Of a DNA stretch of 64,000 bases, positions 8,095 to 17,529 are shown in pieces; the stretch's first letter is position 1, and the number at the start of each line of letters is the position of its first letter. The notes under the pieces are model-generated. The model was given only the letters and a program-made list of their open reading frames with translations, was not told the DNA's origin and did no database searches. Source of the stretch: PGZG01 sp046292765 (GTDB lineage: Bacteria; Pseudomonadota; Gammaproteobacteria; Pseudomonadales; Alcanivoracaceae); contig JBKBQA010000006.1 of NCBI GenBank assembly GCA_046292765.1, positions 124,001 to 188,000 of the forward strand, in the 5' to 3' direction. Made by a program: the position numbers and the translations under genes.

Positions 8095-11000
8095 TAATTT
8101 CTTCGCGGCTGACGCAGGCGCTGTCACCGTTGGCATTGTAGAGATGAACATCAAGCTGGTTAAACGCGATCTCCACTTCCTGCTCCTTGCACAGCGCATC
8201 AATACGCCTGTTCAGCTCGTCAGTGGCGCGCAGCCGATCGCCCAGCTCCCTGACGTGGACGCGCAGTTCATGATCCAGCGTGCTGGCGCCGAAGGCGAGG
8301 AAGAATACCAGAGGTTCCGGCTCGTGCATCACCCGGGCATTCTCGTTAGCGGCTTGCAAAAGAATGGCCTTGGCCTTGTCGAGGTCTGAGCCATAGGCAA
8401 AACCCACCTTGAGAGTGATCCGTGTTACCGGGTCGGTCAGGGTCCAGTTCACCAGCTGGTCGGTGACGAAGGTCTTGTTCGGCACAATGATTTCTTTGCG
8501 ATCAAAATCAATGATGGTGGTGGCGCGAATGCGAATCTTGCTCACCGTCCCCGACAGGTTGCCGACAGTGATGGTGTCACCGATCCGGATCGGCCGCTCG
8601 AACAGGATGATCAGACCAGAAACAAAGTTGGCAAAAATTTCCTGCAGGCCAAAGCCGAGGCCAACACCCAGCGCTGCCACCAGCCATTGCAACTTGTTCC
8701 AGGCAAAGCCCATGGCACTCAGCGACGACACCAGCGCGACGCTGAAGATGACATATTTCACCAGCGTGGTGATGGTGTAGCTGCTGCCCGGCGCCAATGC
8801 CATGCGAGACAGAATCAGCACCTCAAGCAGGCCCGGCAGGTTACGGATCAATAGTGCCGCAATAACGATGATGACCAGCGCGCTGAACAGGTTGCCGAGA
8901 CTGGTGCGGGCCACCTGCAGGTTGTCCCCGGTACCGCTGACACTCTCCCACAGCACGACATTGTCCATGTAGCCGATGGTGCCGAGCAGGTCAGCCCAGA
9001 CTAGATAGAGCACAGTGCCGAACACAGCGAACAAACCGATGCGCAGTAAACGCAACGATTGCTGGTTGATCTTCTCCACATCCAGTTGCGGTTCCTCAAT
9101 GGCCTCGCCACCGTCGGCGCTGCCGCCTTCATCCTTGTCCTTCGCTTCAAGCCGCGCCGCCCGTTTTGCCAGTGCACGACTGAACGCGAGGCGGCGCGCT
9201 GCCACGGATAGCCCACGCACCGCAGTGGCCTGCAACAACACCCAAAGCAGCAGCAGGTAGAAGCTGTCGAGCAGGCGCCCGGCCACCTTGACGGAGGTGT
9301 AGTAGTAGCCGACCAGCGCCAGCGTCATCAGGAACAGCGGCACGCTGGCCAGACCATAGGCGGCCAGACGGCGTAACAGATCGCCCCGTTCCGAGAATGG
9401 CCAGGCCAGCGCAAGCCGGTAGAACAGCACCGCCAGTGCCAGATTGGCGGCAGCCAGGGTGACAAGACCGAGACGATCTTCCGCCAGCAGTTCTGGCCAC
9501 TGCTCGCCGATGGTGGCCACCGGTAACAGCGCAAGAATGACCACGCCAATGGCGAGGATGCGACGGCGCAGCAATACCAGATTTTCCTTCGGCCAGCCGA
9601 AATGACGCTCGCCGATACCTTCCGGTGCAAGCAGGCGGTGGCACAGTGAGAATACCAGCCATGCCGCAGCCACTCGCATCAGGGTTAACGCGGTAACGTG
9701 CTGATAGGTGCCTTCGGCGCCATGGAATACTGCCGCCGCACCGAGCAGCAGGATTGGCACTGGCGCATCCAGCAAGGCGCTGTAGAGTAACGCCAGCGGA
9801 GTGTGCTTTTGACTGTCTTCACGGACCCGGCCAATACTCGGTTGCAGTTCCGCAAGGGTGTTTTTTATGGTGCGGCGCCGGGTGAACACCAGCGCGGACA
9901 CCAGCATAAAGGGCGTGATCAGCCAGATGTCATCAGCCAGCGCCTGCAGTAATTCGCTGCTCACCGCGGCCAATGGCAACGCGGCGGTTTGTTGGGCCAG
10001 CGCCACCGGCATTGACAGCAGCCAGGCCAGGTTGACGGCCTGATTGCTTGGCATCCAGAAGCTCTGTTCGCGGATGGTATTGCGCAGCGCCCGGTGAATG
10101 GCCTCCAGTTGCTGTTGATTGAGTTGCACATTGATGGCGAGATTGAGCTGACGACCGATCTCGTCGTCAAGCTGGCCAACCAGATCGCGCCGGATCTCCA
10201 TTATCCGTGTCAGGGTGGAAAGCACTTCCTCGGCCACCGAGGCCTGCTGCGCCTTCAGAAGCTGCTCAGCATAACGAGCCGGGTCGCGGAGCTGTTCGCG
10301 CTGTTCACGCAGGCGAAACTGCTGCATGCGCAAATCGGCAAGGCGCTGCTCCAGTCCCTCGACCAGTACCACCTTTGGCAGCGCCGCCTGCTGGGCATAG
10401 ATGACACGGGACAGCAGCAGACTGCCTTGCAGCAGGTCGATCTGATCATTCAGGTTGCGCAGGGTCTGGCGGCTACGGTCAAGGCTGGTGTCGATGCGGA
10501 CATTGTCGCGAATGAGCGTATTGGTGGATTCCGTTAGCGCCAGCAGTTGGTCCGCCAGCTTTCGGTTGCTGGCGAGCGCATCACGCACCAGGGGCTTGTC
10601 GGTAAAGGCATCCGGCAGATCGGCCAGCGCCTCGGCAATCATCTGTTCAGTGCGGGCCCGGCGCTTTCGATTGATTTCGTCCTGCAGCAAGGCGACTTTC
10701 AGTTCTGCAGTGCTGATTTGCTGATTGAGCAGTTGCTGGCGCTGGCTTGCCAGCGCGTGCAGGGAATCGACACTCCACAGTTCGCGACGGTTCAATTCCA
10801 TTCGGTTGGTCAGCGACGCCAGTTCAATCCGCAGGCTGTCCCGCTCGGCCACAGACAGGCCGCCTTCGCGCAACTGACTGCGGGCCAGCAACTGGCGAAT
10901 CTCTTCACTGCGGGCCAGGTCGCGAGCCAGCAGGGTCTGCGCCCGCTCCGGCAGGGTCTGGTAATTGATCAGCTCGCTGGAGACCTCGGCGAGGTCGTTC

Positions 11001-11386
11001 TGGTGTGCTTCCAGTTCCGCCAGCGTGGCATTAAGGGTGGTAATCAGAGTGCGGATATCCGCTTCGTCATACTCCCGCTCCAGTGCCTCCGGGTCGTCGG
11101 CAGTCAAGTTGGCAAGGGTACGATTGATACGACTACGGTCCTGACTCACTTGACCGAGGCGCTGGTTCAGCGCCGCCAGCGCCTGCTGGCTGCGTTGCTG
11201 GTCGTTGGCGAAGCGCAGTGCGGCTTCCAGTGCCTGACGGTCGCGGGTCTGGCTCTGGGTCAGGGTATCCCGGCTGTTCAGCTCGTCAAGCTGGCGTTCC
11301 AGCTCGCCGACCTCCGGCAGGGAGGCGTGGCCAGTGACACAAAGGGACAGCAGCAACAAACATAGCAGGCGGGGCAGGGACAGCAT
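8078..11386 (-). CDS. mscK: Large mechanosensitive channel, MscK/KefA-like
   Basis: About 1102 aa. A signal peptide (MLSLPRLLCLLLLSLC) leads into a long periplasmic coiled-coil region of about 450 residues rich in Gln, Leu and Arg, then about eight membrane segments, then the MscS-type pore and beta domain (FGLQEIFANFVSG near residue 905, IRIRATTIIDFDRKEIIVPN after it) and a cytoplasmic tail. E. coli MscK is of similar length. The role is release of solutes on osmotic downshift, and MscK also responds to external potassium. I chose the ATG at 11386 because it has a signal peptide directly after it and a GGAAA site; an in-frame GTG lies 42 bases upstream. The gene is monocistronic. Confidence 0.88.
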   Translation of the reverse strand: MLSLPRLLCLLLLSLCVTGHASLPEVGELERQLDELNSRDTLTQSQTRDRQALEAALRFANDQQRSQQALAALNQRLGQVSQDRSRINRTLANLTADDPEALEREYDEADIRTLITTLNATLAELEAHQNDLAEVSSELINYQTLPERAQTLLARDLARSEEIRQLLARSQLREGGLSVAERDSLRIELASLTNRMELNRRELWSVDSLHALASQRQQLLNQQISTAELKVALLQDEINRKRRARTEQMIAEALADLPDAFTDKPLVRDALASNRKLADQLLALTESTNTLIRDNVRIDTSLDRSRQTLRNLNDQIDLLQGSLLLSRVIYAQQAALPKVVLVEGLEQRLADLRMQQFRLREQREQLRDPARYAEQLLKAQQASVAEEVLSTLTRIMEIRRDLVGQLDDEIGRQLNLAINVQLNQQQLEAIHRALRNTIREQSFWMPSNQAVNLAWLLSMPVALAQQTAALPLAAVSSELLQALADDIWLITPFMLVSALVFTRRRTIKNTLAELQPSIGRVREDSQKHTPLALLYSALLDAPVPILLLGAAAVFHGAEGTYQHVTALTLMRVAAAWLVFSLCHRLLAPEGIGERHFGWPKENLVLLRRRILAIGVVILALLPVATIGEQWPELLAEDRLGLVTLAAANLALAVLFYRLALAWPFSERGDLLRRLAAYGLASVPLFLMTLALVGYYYTSVKVAGRLLDSFYLLLLWVLLQATAVRGLSVAARRLAFSRALAKRAARLEAKDKDEGGSADGGEAIEEPQLDVEKINQQSLRLLRIGLFAVFGTVLYLVWADLLGTIGYMDNVVLWESVSGTGDNLQVARTSLGNLFSALVIIVIAALLIRNLPGLLEVLILSRMALAPGSSYTITTLVKYVIFSVALVSSLSAMGFAWNKLQWLVAALGVGLGFGLQEIFANFVSGLIILFERPIRIGDTITVGNLSGTVSKIRIRATTIIDFDRKEIIVPNKTFVTDQLVNWTLTDPVTRITLKVGFAYGSDLDKAKAILLQAANENARVMHEPEPLVFFLAFGASTLDHELRVHVRELGDRLRATDELNRRIDALCKEQEVEIAFNQLDVHLYNANGDSACVSREEINRPPA

Positions 11387-11442
11387 CAGGCTTTTCCGTC
11401 TCGGATGCGGGAGCCCAGAGTGTACCACCGGACGGGTGACGC

Positions 11443-12099
11443 TCAGAGCCGCTTCAGCAAGGTCATCAGCATGCCGAGGTCGCGATCGTCGAACCGGGCC
11501 AGTGCCTCATTGGCCCAGCGATGCAGGTTTTCATCGTTGCCCACGCCGAGGGCGGCAAGCTGGCTGTTCAGCGCACTGCGTACATGGGGCAGCGTCGCTG
11601 AAGCGGCAGCAGGTGATCTCAGTGGTTCGATGCCGGACAACTCCCACGCATACAGCATCACTGCCTGGGCCAGATTCAGGGACGGCTGGCTGACCGGCAG
11701 GGGGATGCGGGTGGCTGCGTCACACAGTGCCAGTTCGTCGCCAGTCAGGCCGCTGGCCTCGCGGCCGAATACCAGTGCTGCCCGACGGACGCTGCCGGGC
11801 TTGCCGGCCAGGGCGCTACGGCATTCCTGTGGCGTCAGATAGTCGTCATGGTCCAGTCGTCGCCGTGCGGTGCTGGCGATGCTGAAATCCACTTCGGCCA
11901 GCGCTGCGGCCAGGGAATCAAAATGCCGAGCCTGATCAAGCAACTCGGTGCTTTCGTGGGCCAGCCAGCGTGCTTCTCGACTGAGGTCACAGGGATTCAC
12001 CAGCCACAGTGCCGACAAACCCATGGTTTTCAGTGCCCGAGCCGCAGCGCCGACATTTTCGGGCCGAGCCGGCTCAACCAGAATGAATGCCAGCTCCAT
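11443..12099 (-). CDS. lasT: SPOUT RNA methyltransferase, LasT (YjtD)-like
   Basis: A 218-aa SpoU/TrmH-superfamily methyltransferase, cytoplasmic and AdoMet-dependent, with a trefoil-knot fold. Motif 1 is ENVGAAARALKTMG near residue 14, motif 2 is ALVFGREASGL, and motif 3 is PSLNLAQAVMLYAWEL. These match LasT more closely than TrmJ, which modifies tRNA position 32. Its ATG shares one base with the TGA of the upstream SelD fusion (TGATG), so the two are translationally coupled. The RNA target is not established from sequence; TrmJ is the main alternative. Confidence 0.85.
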   Translation of the reverse strand: MELAFILVEPARPENVGAAARALKTMGLSALWLVNPCDLSREARWLAHESTELLDQARHFDSLAAALAEVDFSIASTARRRLDHDDYLTPQECRSALAGKPGSVRRAALVFGREASGLTGDELALCDAATRIPLPVSQPSLNLAQAVMLYAWELSGIEPLRSPAAASATLPHVRSALNSQLAALGVGNDENLHRWANEALARFDDRDLGMLMTLLKRL

Positions 12100-14276
12100 C
12101 AGGGCAGCTCCAGCAATGCCGCACCGGCGACCTTGAAGGTGCCGATACGTGCTGCTGGCACTCCCAGCGTTCGCAATGCCAGCAGGCAGGCGTCCGCTTC
12201 CGTCGGCGCGACGGCGGCCAGCAAGCCACCACTGGTCTGCGGGTCGGTCAGCAGGGTGAGTAGTGGATGGTCGTGCCAGCGAGGTGCCATGTGGCAGGCA
12301 GCCAGCGCGGCGTCATTGGCCGGTTTCAGGGTGCTGGCCACGCCCTGCACCACCAGTGACAGGGCGCCGGGTAGCAATGGCGCCGCCTCTGCATCCAGAT
12401 CCACGCTGCAGGCCGAGGCTCGACACATTTCCAGCAGATGACCGAGCAAACCGAAACCGGTGATGTCGGTGCAGCTCCGCACACCATGGCGAGCCAGCAA
12501 TGCCACCGACGGACCGTTACTCATCAACATGCTATCCAGTGCAGCATCTAACCAGCCGGCGCGGGCTTTCAATTGCATCTGCGCCGCCAGAATAATGCCG
12601 GTGCCAAGCGCCTTGGTGACGATCAGCGCATCGCCGGGGCGGGCACCACCCTTGTGAAACAGGGCTTGTTCCGTGCCAGTGCCGTTGATGGCAAAGCCGG
12701 CCGCCATCTGCGGGCCTTCGAGGGTATGGCCGCCGAGCAGGGTGCAGCCCGCGCGATTGAGTTCGTCGACTGCCGCATGCATTAGCCGCTTCAGGTCGCG
12801 GCCCTGCAACACCTGGTGATTGACTGGCAGGGCGACAGTTGCCAGGGCAGAATGCGGCGTCGCATTCATGGCGTAAATATCGCTCAGGCTGTGCAGCACA
12901 CAAATGCGACCGAACAGCGCCGGCTCATCAATAAATGCGGGGAAGAAATCCTGGCTCTGCACCAGTAACTGACCTGCCGGCCAGCGCACGATGCTGGCGT
13001 CCTCCCGTGCATCCACGCCGGCAAGAATGCTGTCCTGCTTCAACGGTATCAGTCCGCTCAGCGCCTGCTGCAGGGCTTCGCTGCCAACCTTGGCGCCACA
13101 GCCGGCGCAGCGGGGAATATTGTGATCGGCCAGCATCGGTGTTGGCATGCGGCTGGGCAGATGTTCGAACATCGCCATGAAGCGACGGTCGATGCGATCC
13201 TTCCAGCGCCATACCCAGCGGCCCTGCACCGACAAACCGCCGCGGCTGCCGGCGGCGTCGCGCTGACCGGCGGCGAGCAGCGACAGAAAACGCTTTTGCG
13301 GCTTCCAGCGCACCAGCGGCTGACCGCTGACCGCCCGGCGCAGGTTGCTCGCCAGAGTGGCAGCCTGGCGTACCGCATAGACCCCGGCTCGTGCAAGCGG
13401 TTGGCCGTCGATGACAGCGCAATCACCGGCAGCAAAAATATTGGGGTGGGAGCTGCTTTGCAGGCTGTGCTGCACACGGACGAAATGGTCGTCAGTGAGG
13501 GCAAGGCCGGAGCCCGCCAGCCAGTCGGCACCGCTGGCACCGGTACACCAGAACAGCACATCGAAAGCGTGATTATCGTGACAGTGCAGTACGCCTGCAC
13601 TGACGCGGGCGACACGCTGATGTTCGATCAGCGCGATGTTTGCGGCCTGAAGATGCCGGCGCATGGTCTCCCTGACACGTCTCGGATAGCTCGCCAACAG
13701 CTCGCCCGCACAGATCAGTGCAAGGCGGGCGACAACACCGCGGCGATGCAGTGCGGTAGCAATCGCCAGCGCAATCTCGGTGCCACCGGCGCCACCGCCG
13801 ACGATGCTGATGGCTACCTGGTGACCATTCACCGGCCAGTCATCCAGTACCTGTTGCCAGCGTGCCCGGAAACCTGCCACCGGCTTCACCGCAATGGCGT
13901 GATCGCGGGCGCCGGGCACCTCGTCGAGTGCCGGTGTACTGCCGACATCCAGACTGAGCCAGTCGTAGTCGAGGGTGCTGCCATCATCCAGCATCAGTCG
14001 GTTGATACTGGCGTCCAGCCCGGTGGCGCGGGCGCGAACAAAGCGTGCCCCGGCCCACTGACACAGCCGGGGCAGGTCGATGTGCGTGTCCTCGATTTGA
14101 TAGTGCCCGGCGATCAGGCCCGGCAGCATACCGGAGTAGGGCGACAGGGATTCCGGCGACACCAGCGTGATACGGGTGTCGGGTAGCGGTTTCATGGCCA
14201 GCATGCGCAAGGCCAGCGCGTGGCTGTGGCCACCGCCAACCAGTACAAGATCCTGTTTTGCCGGAAGAAACTGCAC
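12099..14276 (-). CDS. selD: Fused FAD-dependent oxidoreductase / selenide,water dikinase (SelD)
   Basis: A 725-aa two-domain protein. Residues 1 to about 370 are an NADH-dehydrogenase-II-like flavoprotein with VLVGGGHSHAL at the N-terminus and a second dinucleotide motif, ISIVGGGAGGTEIA, near residue 160. Residues from about 385 form selenophosphate synthetase, with RCAGCGAKVG (catalytic Cys and Lys kept; the second Cys of E. coli GCGCK is Ala), HSLSDIYAMNA and GGHTLEGP. SelD makes selenophosphate from selenide and ATP. The start is GTG with AGGGAG six bases upstream. No selA, selB or mnmH is in the window. The fusion is known from other bacteria; the redox domain may supply reduced selenium. 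Confidence 0.92.
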   Translation of the reverse strand: MQFLPAKQDLVLVGGGHSHALALRMLAMKPLPDTRITLVSPESLSPYSGMLPGLIAGHYQIEDTHIDLPRLCQWAGARFVRARATGLDASINRLMLDDGSTLDYDWLSLDVGSTPALDEVPGARDHAIAVKPVAGFRARWQQVLDDWPVNGHQVAISIVGGGAGGTEIALAIATALHRRGVVARLALICAGELLASYPRRVRETMRRHLQAANIALIEHQRVARVSAGVLHCHDNHAFDVLFWCTGASGADWLAGSGLALTDDHFVRVQHSLQSSSHPNIFAAGDCAVIDGQPLARAGVYAVRQAATLASNLRRAVSGQPLVRWKPQKRFLSLLAAGQRDAAGSRGGLSVQGRWVWRWKDRIDRRFMAMFEHLPSRMPTPMLADHNIPRCAGCGAKVGSEALQQALSGLIPLKQDSILAGVDAREDASIVRWPAGQLLVQSQDFFPAFIDEPALFGRICVLHSLSDIYAMNATPHSALATVALPVNHQVLQGRDLKRLMHAAVDELNRAGCTLLGGHTLEGPQMAAGFAINGTGTEQALFHKGGARPGDALIVTKALGTGIILAAQMQLKARAGWLDAALDSMLMSNGPSVALLARHGVRSCTDITGFGLLGHLLEMCRASACSVDLDAEAAPLLPGALSLVVQGVASTLKPANDAALAACHMAPRWHDHPLLTLLTDPQTSGGLLAAVAPTEADACLLALRTLGVPAARIGTFKVAGAALLELP

Positions 14277-14387
14277 AAAAGCTCCCTGAGTTCAAACGGC
14301 ATCATAGCGAAATGACCCGTCCGGGGGGTACCTCTTCCGCGTCCGGGCCGTTACAGTGCGGCCGTTATGCCACCAAGGAGTGAGCCC

Positions 14388-15443
14388 ATGCAGTGGATGA
14401 TTTATGGAGCTAACGGCTATACCGGTGAACTGATTGCCCGCGAAGCCGTTCGACTTGGCATGCAGCCGATTCTTGCTGGCCGCAGCCGCGACAAACTTGA
14501 GTCGTTAGCATCCGAGCTCGATCTGGAAACGCGTGTATTCAGTCTCGATGACCGCCAGGCGGTCACGATTGCCCTTCATGGGGTCAAGCTGGTGTTGCAC
14601 TGCGCCGGCCCGTTCTCGGCCACCAGTGCACCGATGATCGAGGGCTGTCTCGAGGCTGGTGCCCATTATCTCGACATCACCGGCGAAGCGCCGGTGTTTG
14701 AGCACACGTTGGCAAAGTCGCAGTCTGATCGTGCCCGGAACAAGGGCGTAGTGCTGTGCTCCGGTGTCGGCTTCGATGTCATTCCCACCGATTGCGTGGC
14801 GTTAAAACTCAAGCAACTGATGCCGGATGCCACCCATTTGTCCCTTGGTTTCGATACCAGCTCGGGTCTGTCGCCGGGCACCAGCAAGACCGCCATTGAG
14901 GGTCTGGGGCAGGGCTGTCTGGAACGCAAGGATGGCGTGCTGGTGACCTCGCCGATGGGCAGTAAACACCGTGAGATCGACTTCGGTCGCGGTAAGCGCT
15001 ACGCCATGGCGATTCCCTGGGGCGATGTTTCTACGGCCTATTACACCACCGGTATCGGCAATATCGACACCTGGTTTCCGATGCCGAAATCCATGGTGAT
15101 TGGCGCCCAGGTAATGAATCTGGTCAGACCGCTGATGGCTACCGGCTGGATGCAGGCGTTGTTGAAAAATCTGGCGGGAAAATACGTCAAGGGACCGGAC
15201 GAGGCAGCGCGGCAAAAGCTGCCGACGTACGTCTGGGGAGAGGCCCGCAATGCGGCGGGCGAGATCCGCACCGTGCGCATCAAGACTGCCAACGGTTACA
15301 GCCTTACCGTGGACGGCGCGCTTGCCATTGCCGCCTGGTTGATGAGCCATAAACCGGAGGGCGGTAGCTACACCCCGGCCATGCTGTTGGGCGCCGAGCT
15401 GGTGGAGAAGCTGCCGGGGTCTGGCAAATTCAAGGTCGACTGA
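14388..15443 (+). CDS. Saccharopine-dehydrogenase-like NAD(P)-binding protein
   Basis: A 351-aa cytoplasmic oxidoreductase of the saccharopine dehydrogenase/trans-acting enoyl reductase group. The Rossmann motif YGANGYTG is at residues 6-13, followed by LAGRSRDKLE. The catalytic region is divergent, as in most members that do not act on saccharopine. The start at 14388 has a strong AAGGAG seven bases upstream; an ATG 21 bases earlier has none. It stands alone between the SelD operon and a convergent MBL gene. The substrate is unknown; lipid or polyketide enoyl reduction is one possibility. Confidence 0.82.
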   Translation: MQWMIYGANGYTGELIAREAVRLGMQPILAGRSRDKLESLASELDLETRVFSLDDRQAVTIALHGVKLVLHCAGPFSATSAPMIEGCLEAGAHYLDITGEAPVFEHTLAKSQSDRARNKGVVLCSGVGFDVIPTDCVALKLKQLMPDATHLSLGFDTSSGLSPGTSKTAIEGLGQGCLERKDGVLVTSPMGSKHREIDFGRGKRYAMAIPWGDVSTAYYTTGIGNIDTWFPMPKSMVIGAQVMNLVRPLMATGWMQALLKNLAGKYVKGPDEAARQKLPTYVWGEARNAAGEIRTVRIKTANGYSLTVDGALAIAAWLMSHKPEGGSYTPAMLLGAELVEKLPGSGKFKVD

Positions 15444-15451
15444 CTCTTGTC

Positions 15452-15495
15452 AGCAAGGTTGCACGGCAGCGAACCTTCTGCCGTGCAACCTTGCT
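15452..15495. terminator. 18-bp perfect hairpin between convergent genes
   Basis: AGCAAGGTTGCACGGCAG at 15452-15469 pairs perfectly with 15478-15495 around an eight-base loop. It lies eight bases after the stop of the plus-strand gene and seven before the end of the minus-strand gene, so it probably serves both directions. Neither side has a long T-run, so termination would be stem-driven or it may only protect 3' ends. Confidence 0.6.
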
Positions 15496-15502
15496 CCCGG
15501 CA

Positions 15503-16561
15503 TCAGCGTTTCTGCAGGCTGCCGAATTTCAGTGAACCCATGCGGAAGCTGGGTTGGGTGCCGGGGAACAACCAGAAGCCATCCGATTCCGACGACAACG
15601 CCATGTTCGGGACCTGTTCGTGCAGCTTCGACGGCCCGGCAATATATTTTTCCTGCACCATCGAAATATACTGTTCCACCGCCTGCTCCTGAGTGTTGCC
15701 GTTCAGGATCACCTCGGCGCCGGTCACTTTCGCATACTCGGCAATGCGCGGAATACGCGACAGCTCTGGCGCATAGGCATCCAGGCTGACGCCGTTCTCG
15801 CTAGTCACAAACAGGCCATCATCCGTGTGCGCGACAATCGAGTGATTGCCTTCGGTATGACCGGGGGTGCGCACCAGCGCCACGCTGCCGTCACCCAGCA
15901 TCACATCCTCGTCGAGGAAAATAAGCTTTTCCTCCGGAACACCGTCCAGCCCATGCGGGCAGAACCACTGTGACTGCCAGGGCACAGCGCCGAGGGCGCA
16001 ATCCCACTCATCGCGCATGATCAGCAGTTTCGCGTTCGGCAGTAGCGCCGGTTGACCATTAGCGCCGAGCCACCGCTGCAGATTAACGGTGTGCATGTGA
16101 TCGTAAGTGATGTAGTCAATGTCCTCCGGCTTCAAGCCGATGTCAGCCAGCACGTCAAGCACCGTATTGGTCTTGCGAGTCACCAGTGCTTCCTGCAATG
16201 GTGCAGCCGCCCCAACACGATCAATCAGGCGGCGGAAGTAGGGCGCGTCGCGTTGGTTTTCCCAGTCCATCGGCGATACCAACAGGGTTTTCAGGCCCTC
16301 GCTGCTATCGAACTGAATGACGAACAGGCGATTCACCAGGTGAATAAAAGGCGATACTCCGGAAAATGCATTCAGGTAACCGTACTGGCTCGGATAGGGG
16401 ATGCGCACCAGCTCGAATGACTGGTAGTAGCGCACTGTCGGTCGGGAGAGCATGTCGCGACGAAAGTCCTGCGCGGCCTGCTTTACATTATCAACTCGCT
16501 CCATGGGGCGACGGGCATCGCGGGTGCCCTCAAAGCTCTTGATCGGCGTGATGACGGTCAT
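15503..16561 (-). CDS. MBL-fold protein with altered metal site
   Basis: A 352-aa metallo-beta-lactamase-fold protein. The signature normally read as HxHxDH appears as DHMHTVN near residue 152, so the Asp and third His are replaced. TPGHTEGNHS near residue 230, with the second conserved His, is kept. It may bind one metal or use other ligands. The start at 16561 is set by AGGAG eight bases upstream; the open frame extends 114 bases further. It is divergent from a TetR gene, with a 22-bp palindrome between. Hydrolase or lactonase activity is a family-level guess. Confidence 0.75.
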   Translation of the reverse strand: MTVITPIKSFEGTRDARRPMERVDNVKQAAQDFRRDMLSRPTVRYYQSFELVRIPYPSQYGYLNAFSGVSPFIHLVNRLFVIQFDSSEGLKTLLVSPMDWENQRDAPYFRRLIDRVGAAAPLQEALVTRKTNTVLDVLADIGLKPEDIDYITYDHMHTVNLQRWLGANGQPALLPNAKLLIMRDEWDCALGAVPWQSQWFCPHGLDGVPEEKLIFLDEDVMLGDGSVALVRTPGHTEGNHSIVAHTDDGLFVTSENGVSLDAYAPELSRIPRIAEYAKVTGAEVILNGNTQEQAVEQYISMVQEKYIAGPSKLHEQVPNMALSSESDGFWLFPGTQPSFRMGSLKFGSLQKR

Positions 16562-16667
16562 GGATGTTTCTCCTGTCAGGTAATGTTCCCGGTACCTCGG
16601 CAATACGGCAGTGCGGAGATGGCTCTTGATTCGCGTGGCCCGGGGATGGTCGGGCAGTGCAGATATA

Positions 16668-16689
16668 TCTGTCAATCTATATTGACAGA
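16668..16689. promoter_or_regulatory. 22-bp palindromic operator
   Basis: TCTGTCAAT at 16668-16676 and ATTGACAGA at 16681-16689 form perfect nine-base arms around CTAT. The site lies 36 bases before the TetR gene start and 107 bases before the divergent MBL gene. It shares the TGTCA core with the unrelated-in-position operator at 3473-3503. Confidence 0.78.
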
Positions 16690-16724
16690 TTGACCCAATC
16701 CGACAGCAGTCCTAGCATGGCCCT

Positions 16725-17393
16725 ATGACAGTGACCTCACCAAGCGCCTCCAGACGTCCTTATAAGGGCATGGAGCCCTCCGAACGTGTTGCTATCCGCC
16801 GACAGAAAATTCTCGACGCGGCGCTGGAGCTGTTCGGCACTCAGGGCTATCAGGCTACGACCATGGCCATGCTCAGTGTTGAATCCGGTGTGCCGCATCG
16901 GTACCTCATCGGGATTTTTCCCGGCAGGGAAGACATTCTGCGCGAGCTTTATCAGCGCATTTCAGATGACGTGAAGCAGGCGGTGATGGCGGCCCGCGCT
17001 GCCGCACCCGCAACGCCGGCGGCAATGATTCGCCACGGCGTCGGCGCGGCGTGCCATGCCTATCTGGCCGACCCGCGAAAAACCCGGGTTAATTGTCTGG
17101 AAGTGGTCGGGGTGTCGGCACAGTTCGAGATACTGCGACGGCAGGTCATCCGCGATTTTGGTCAGGTGATTCTCGATGATGTCACCCGCTTTAGTGATCA
17201 GGGCCTGTTACCCGCAGGCGATTATCAGTATGGCGCTATCGGCCTGGTGGGTGCCTTCCATGAGTTGATGACCGAGTGGGTGCTCACCGAGTCCGCCGAC
17301 AGACCGCCAGTCGCCGTGCTGGCAGGGAAGATCGCCGAATTTTTTTGGGGCTCCTTGTTGGCGGTGCAAATACCGCTGCCGCCATCAGGCTGA
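16725..17393 (+). CDS. TetR-family transcriptional regulator
   Basis: A 222-aa regulator. The N-terminal DNA-binding domain contains QKILDAALELFGTQGYQATT and the recognition-helix region VPHRYLIGIFPGREDIL at about residues 25-70. The C-terminal effector domain resembles that of the TetR at 31975 (both contain a CLEVVGVS or CWLEVLGVS segment), so the two are probable paralogues. It is divergent from the MBL gene and likely controls it through the palindrome at 16668. No clear Shine-Dalgarno precedes the chosen ATG; an in-frame ATG lies 45 bases downstream. Confidence 0.88.
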   Translation: MTVTSPSASRRPYKGMEPSERVAIRRQKILDAALELFGTQGYQATTMAMLSVESGVPHRYLIGIFPGREDILRELYQRISDDVKQAVMAARAAAPATPAAMIRHGVGAACHAYLADPRKTRVNCLEVVGVSAQFEILRRQVIRDFGQVILDDVTRFSDQGLLPAGDYQYGAIGLVGAFHELMTEWVLTESADRPPVAVLAGKIAEFFWGSLLAVQIPLPPSG

Positions 17394-17529
17394 TCAGCCT
17401 TGAAGACAGATGGCTCCTCCGCGACTTGATGGAAGGGGGGGCGTGCTGCAACCCCCATATTCAGGGGTATGGCATGGATTGCGGTCTGGGGCCAAAGTGC
17501 CTGTTTATCCGGATTACGGGCTAATCGCT

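Noticed and set aside
11386..11428. An N-terminal extension of MscK from GTG 11428
   Set aside because: It would put 14 basic, proline-rich residues before a good signal peptide; ATG 11386 has a better ribosome site.
13122..14186. A 354-codon open frame on the plus strand
   Set aside because: It is antisense to the SelD fusion, whose both halves show clear motifs; no ribosome site or domain supports the antisense frame.
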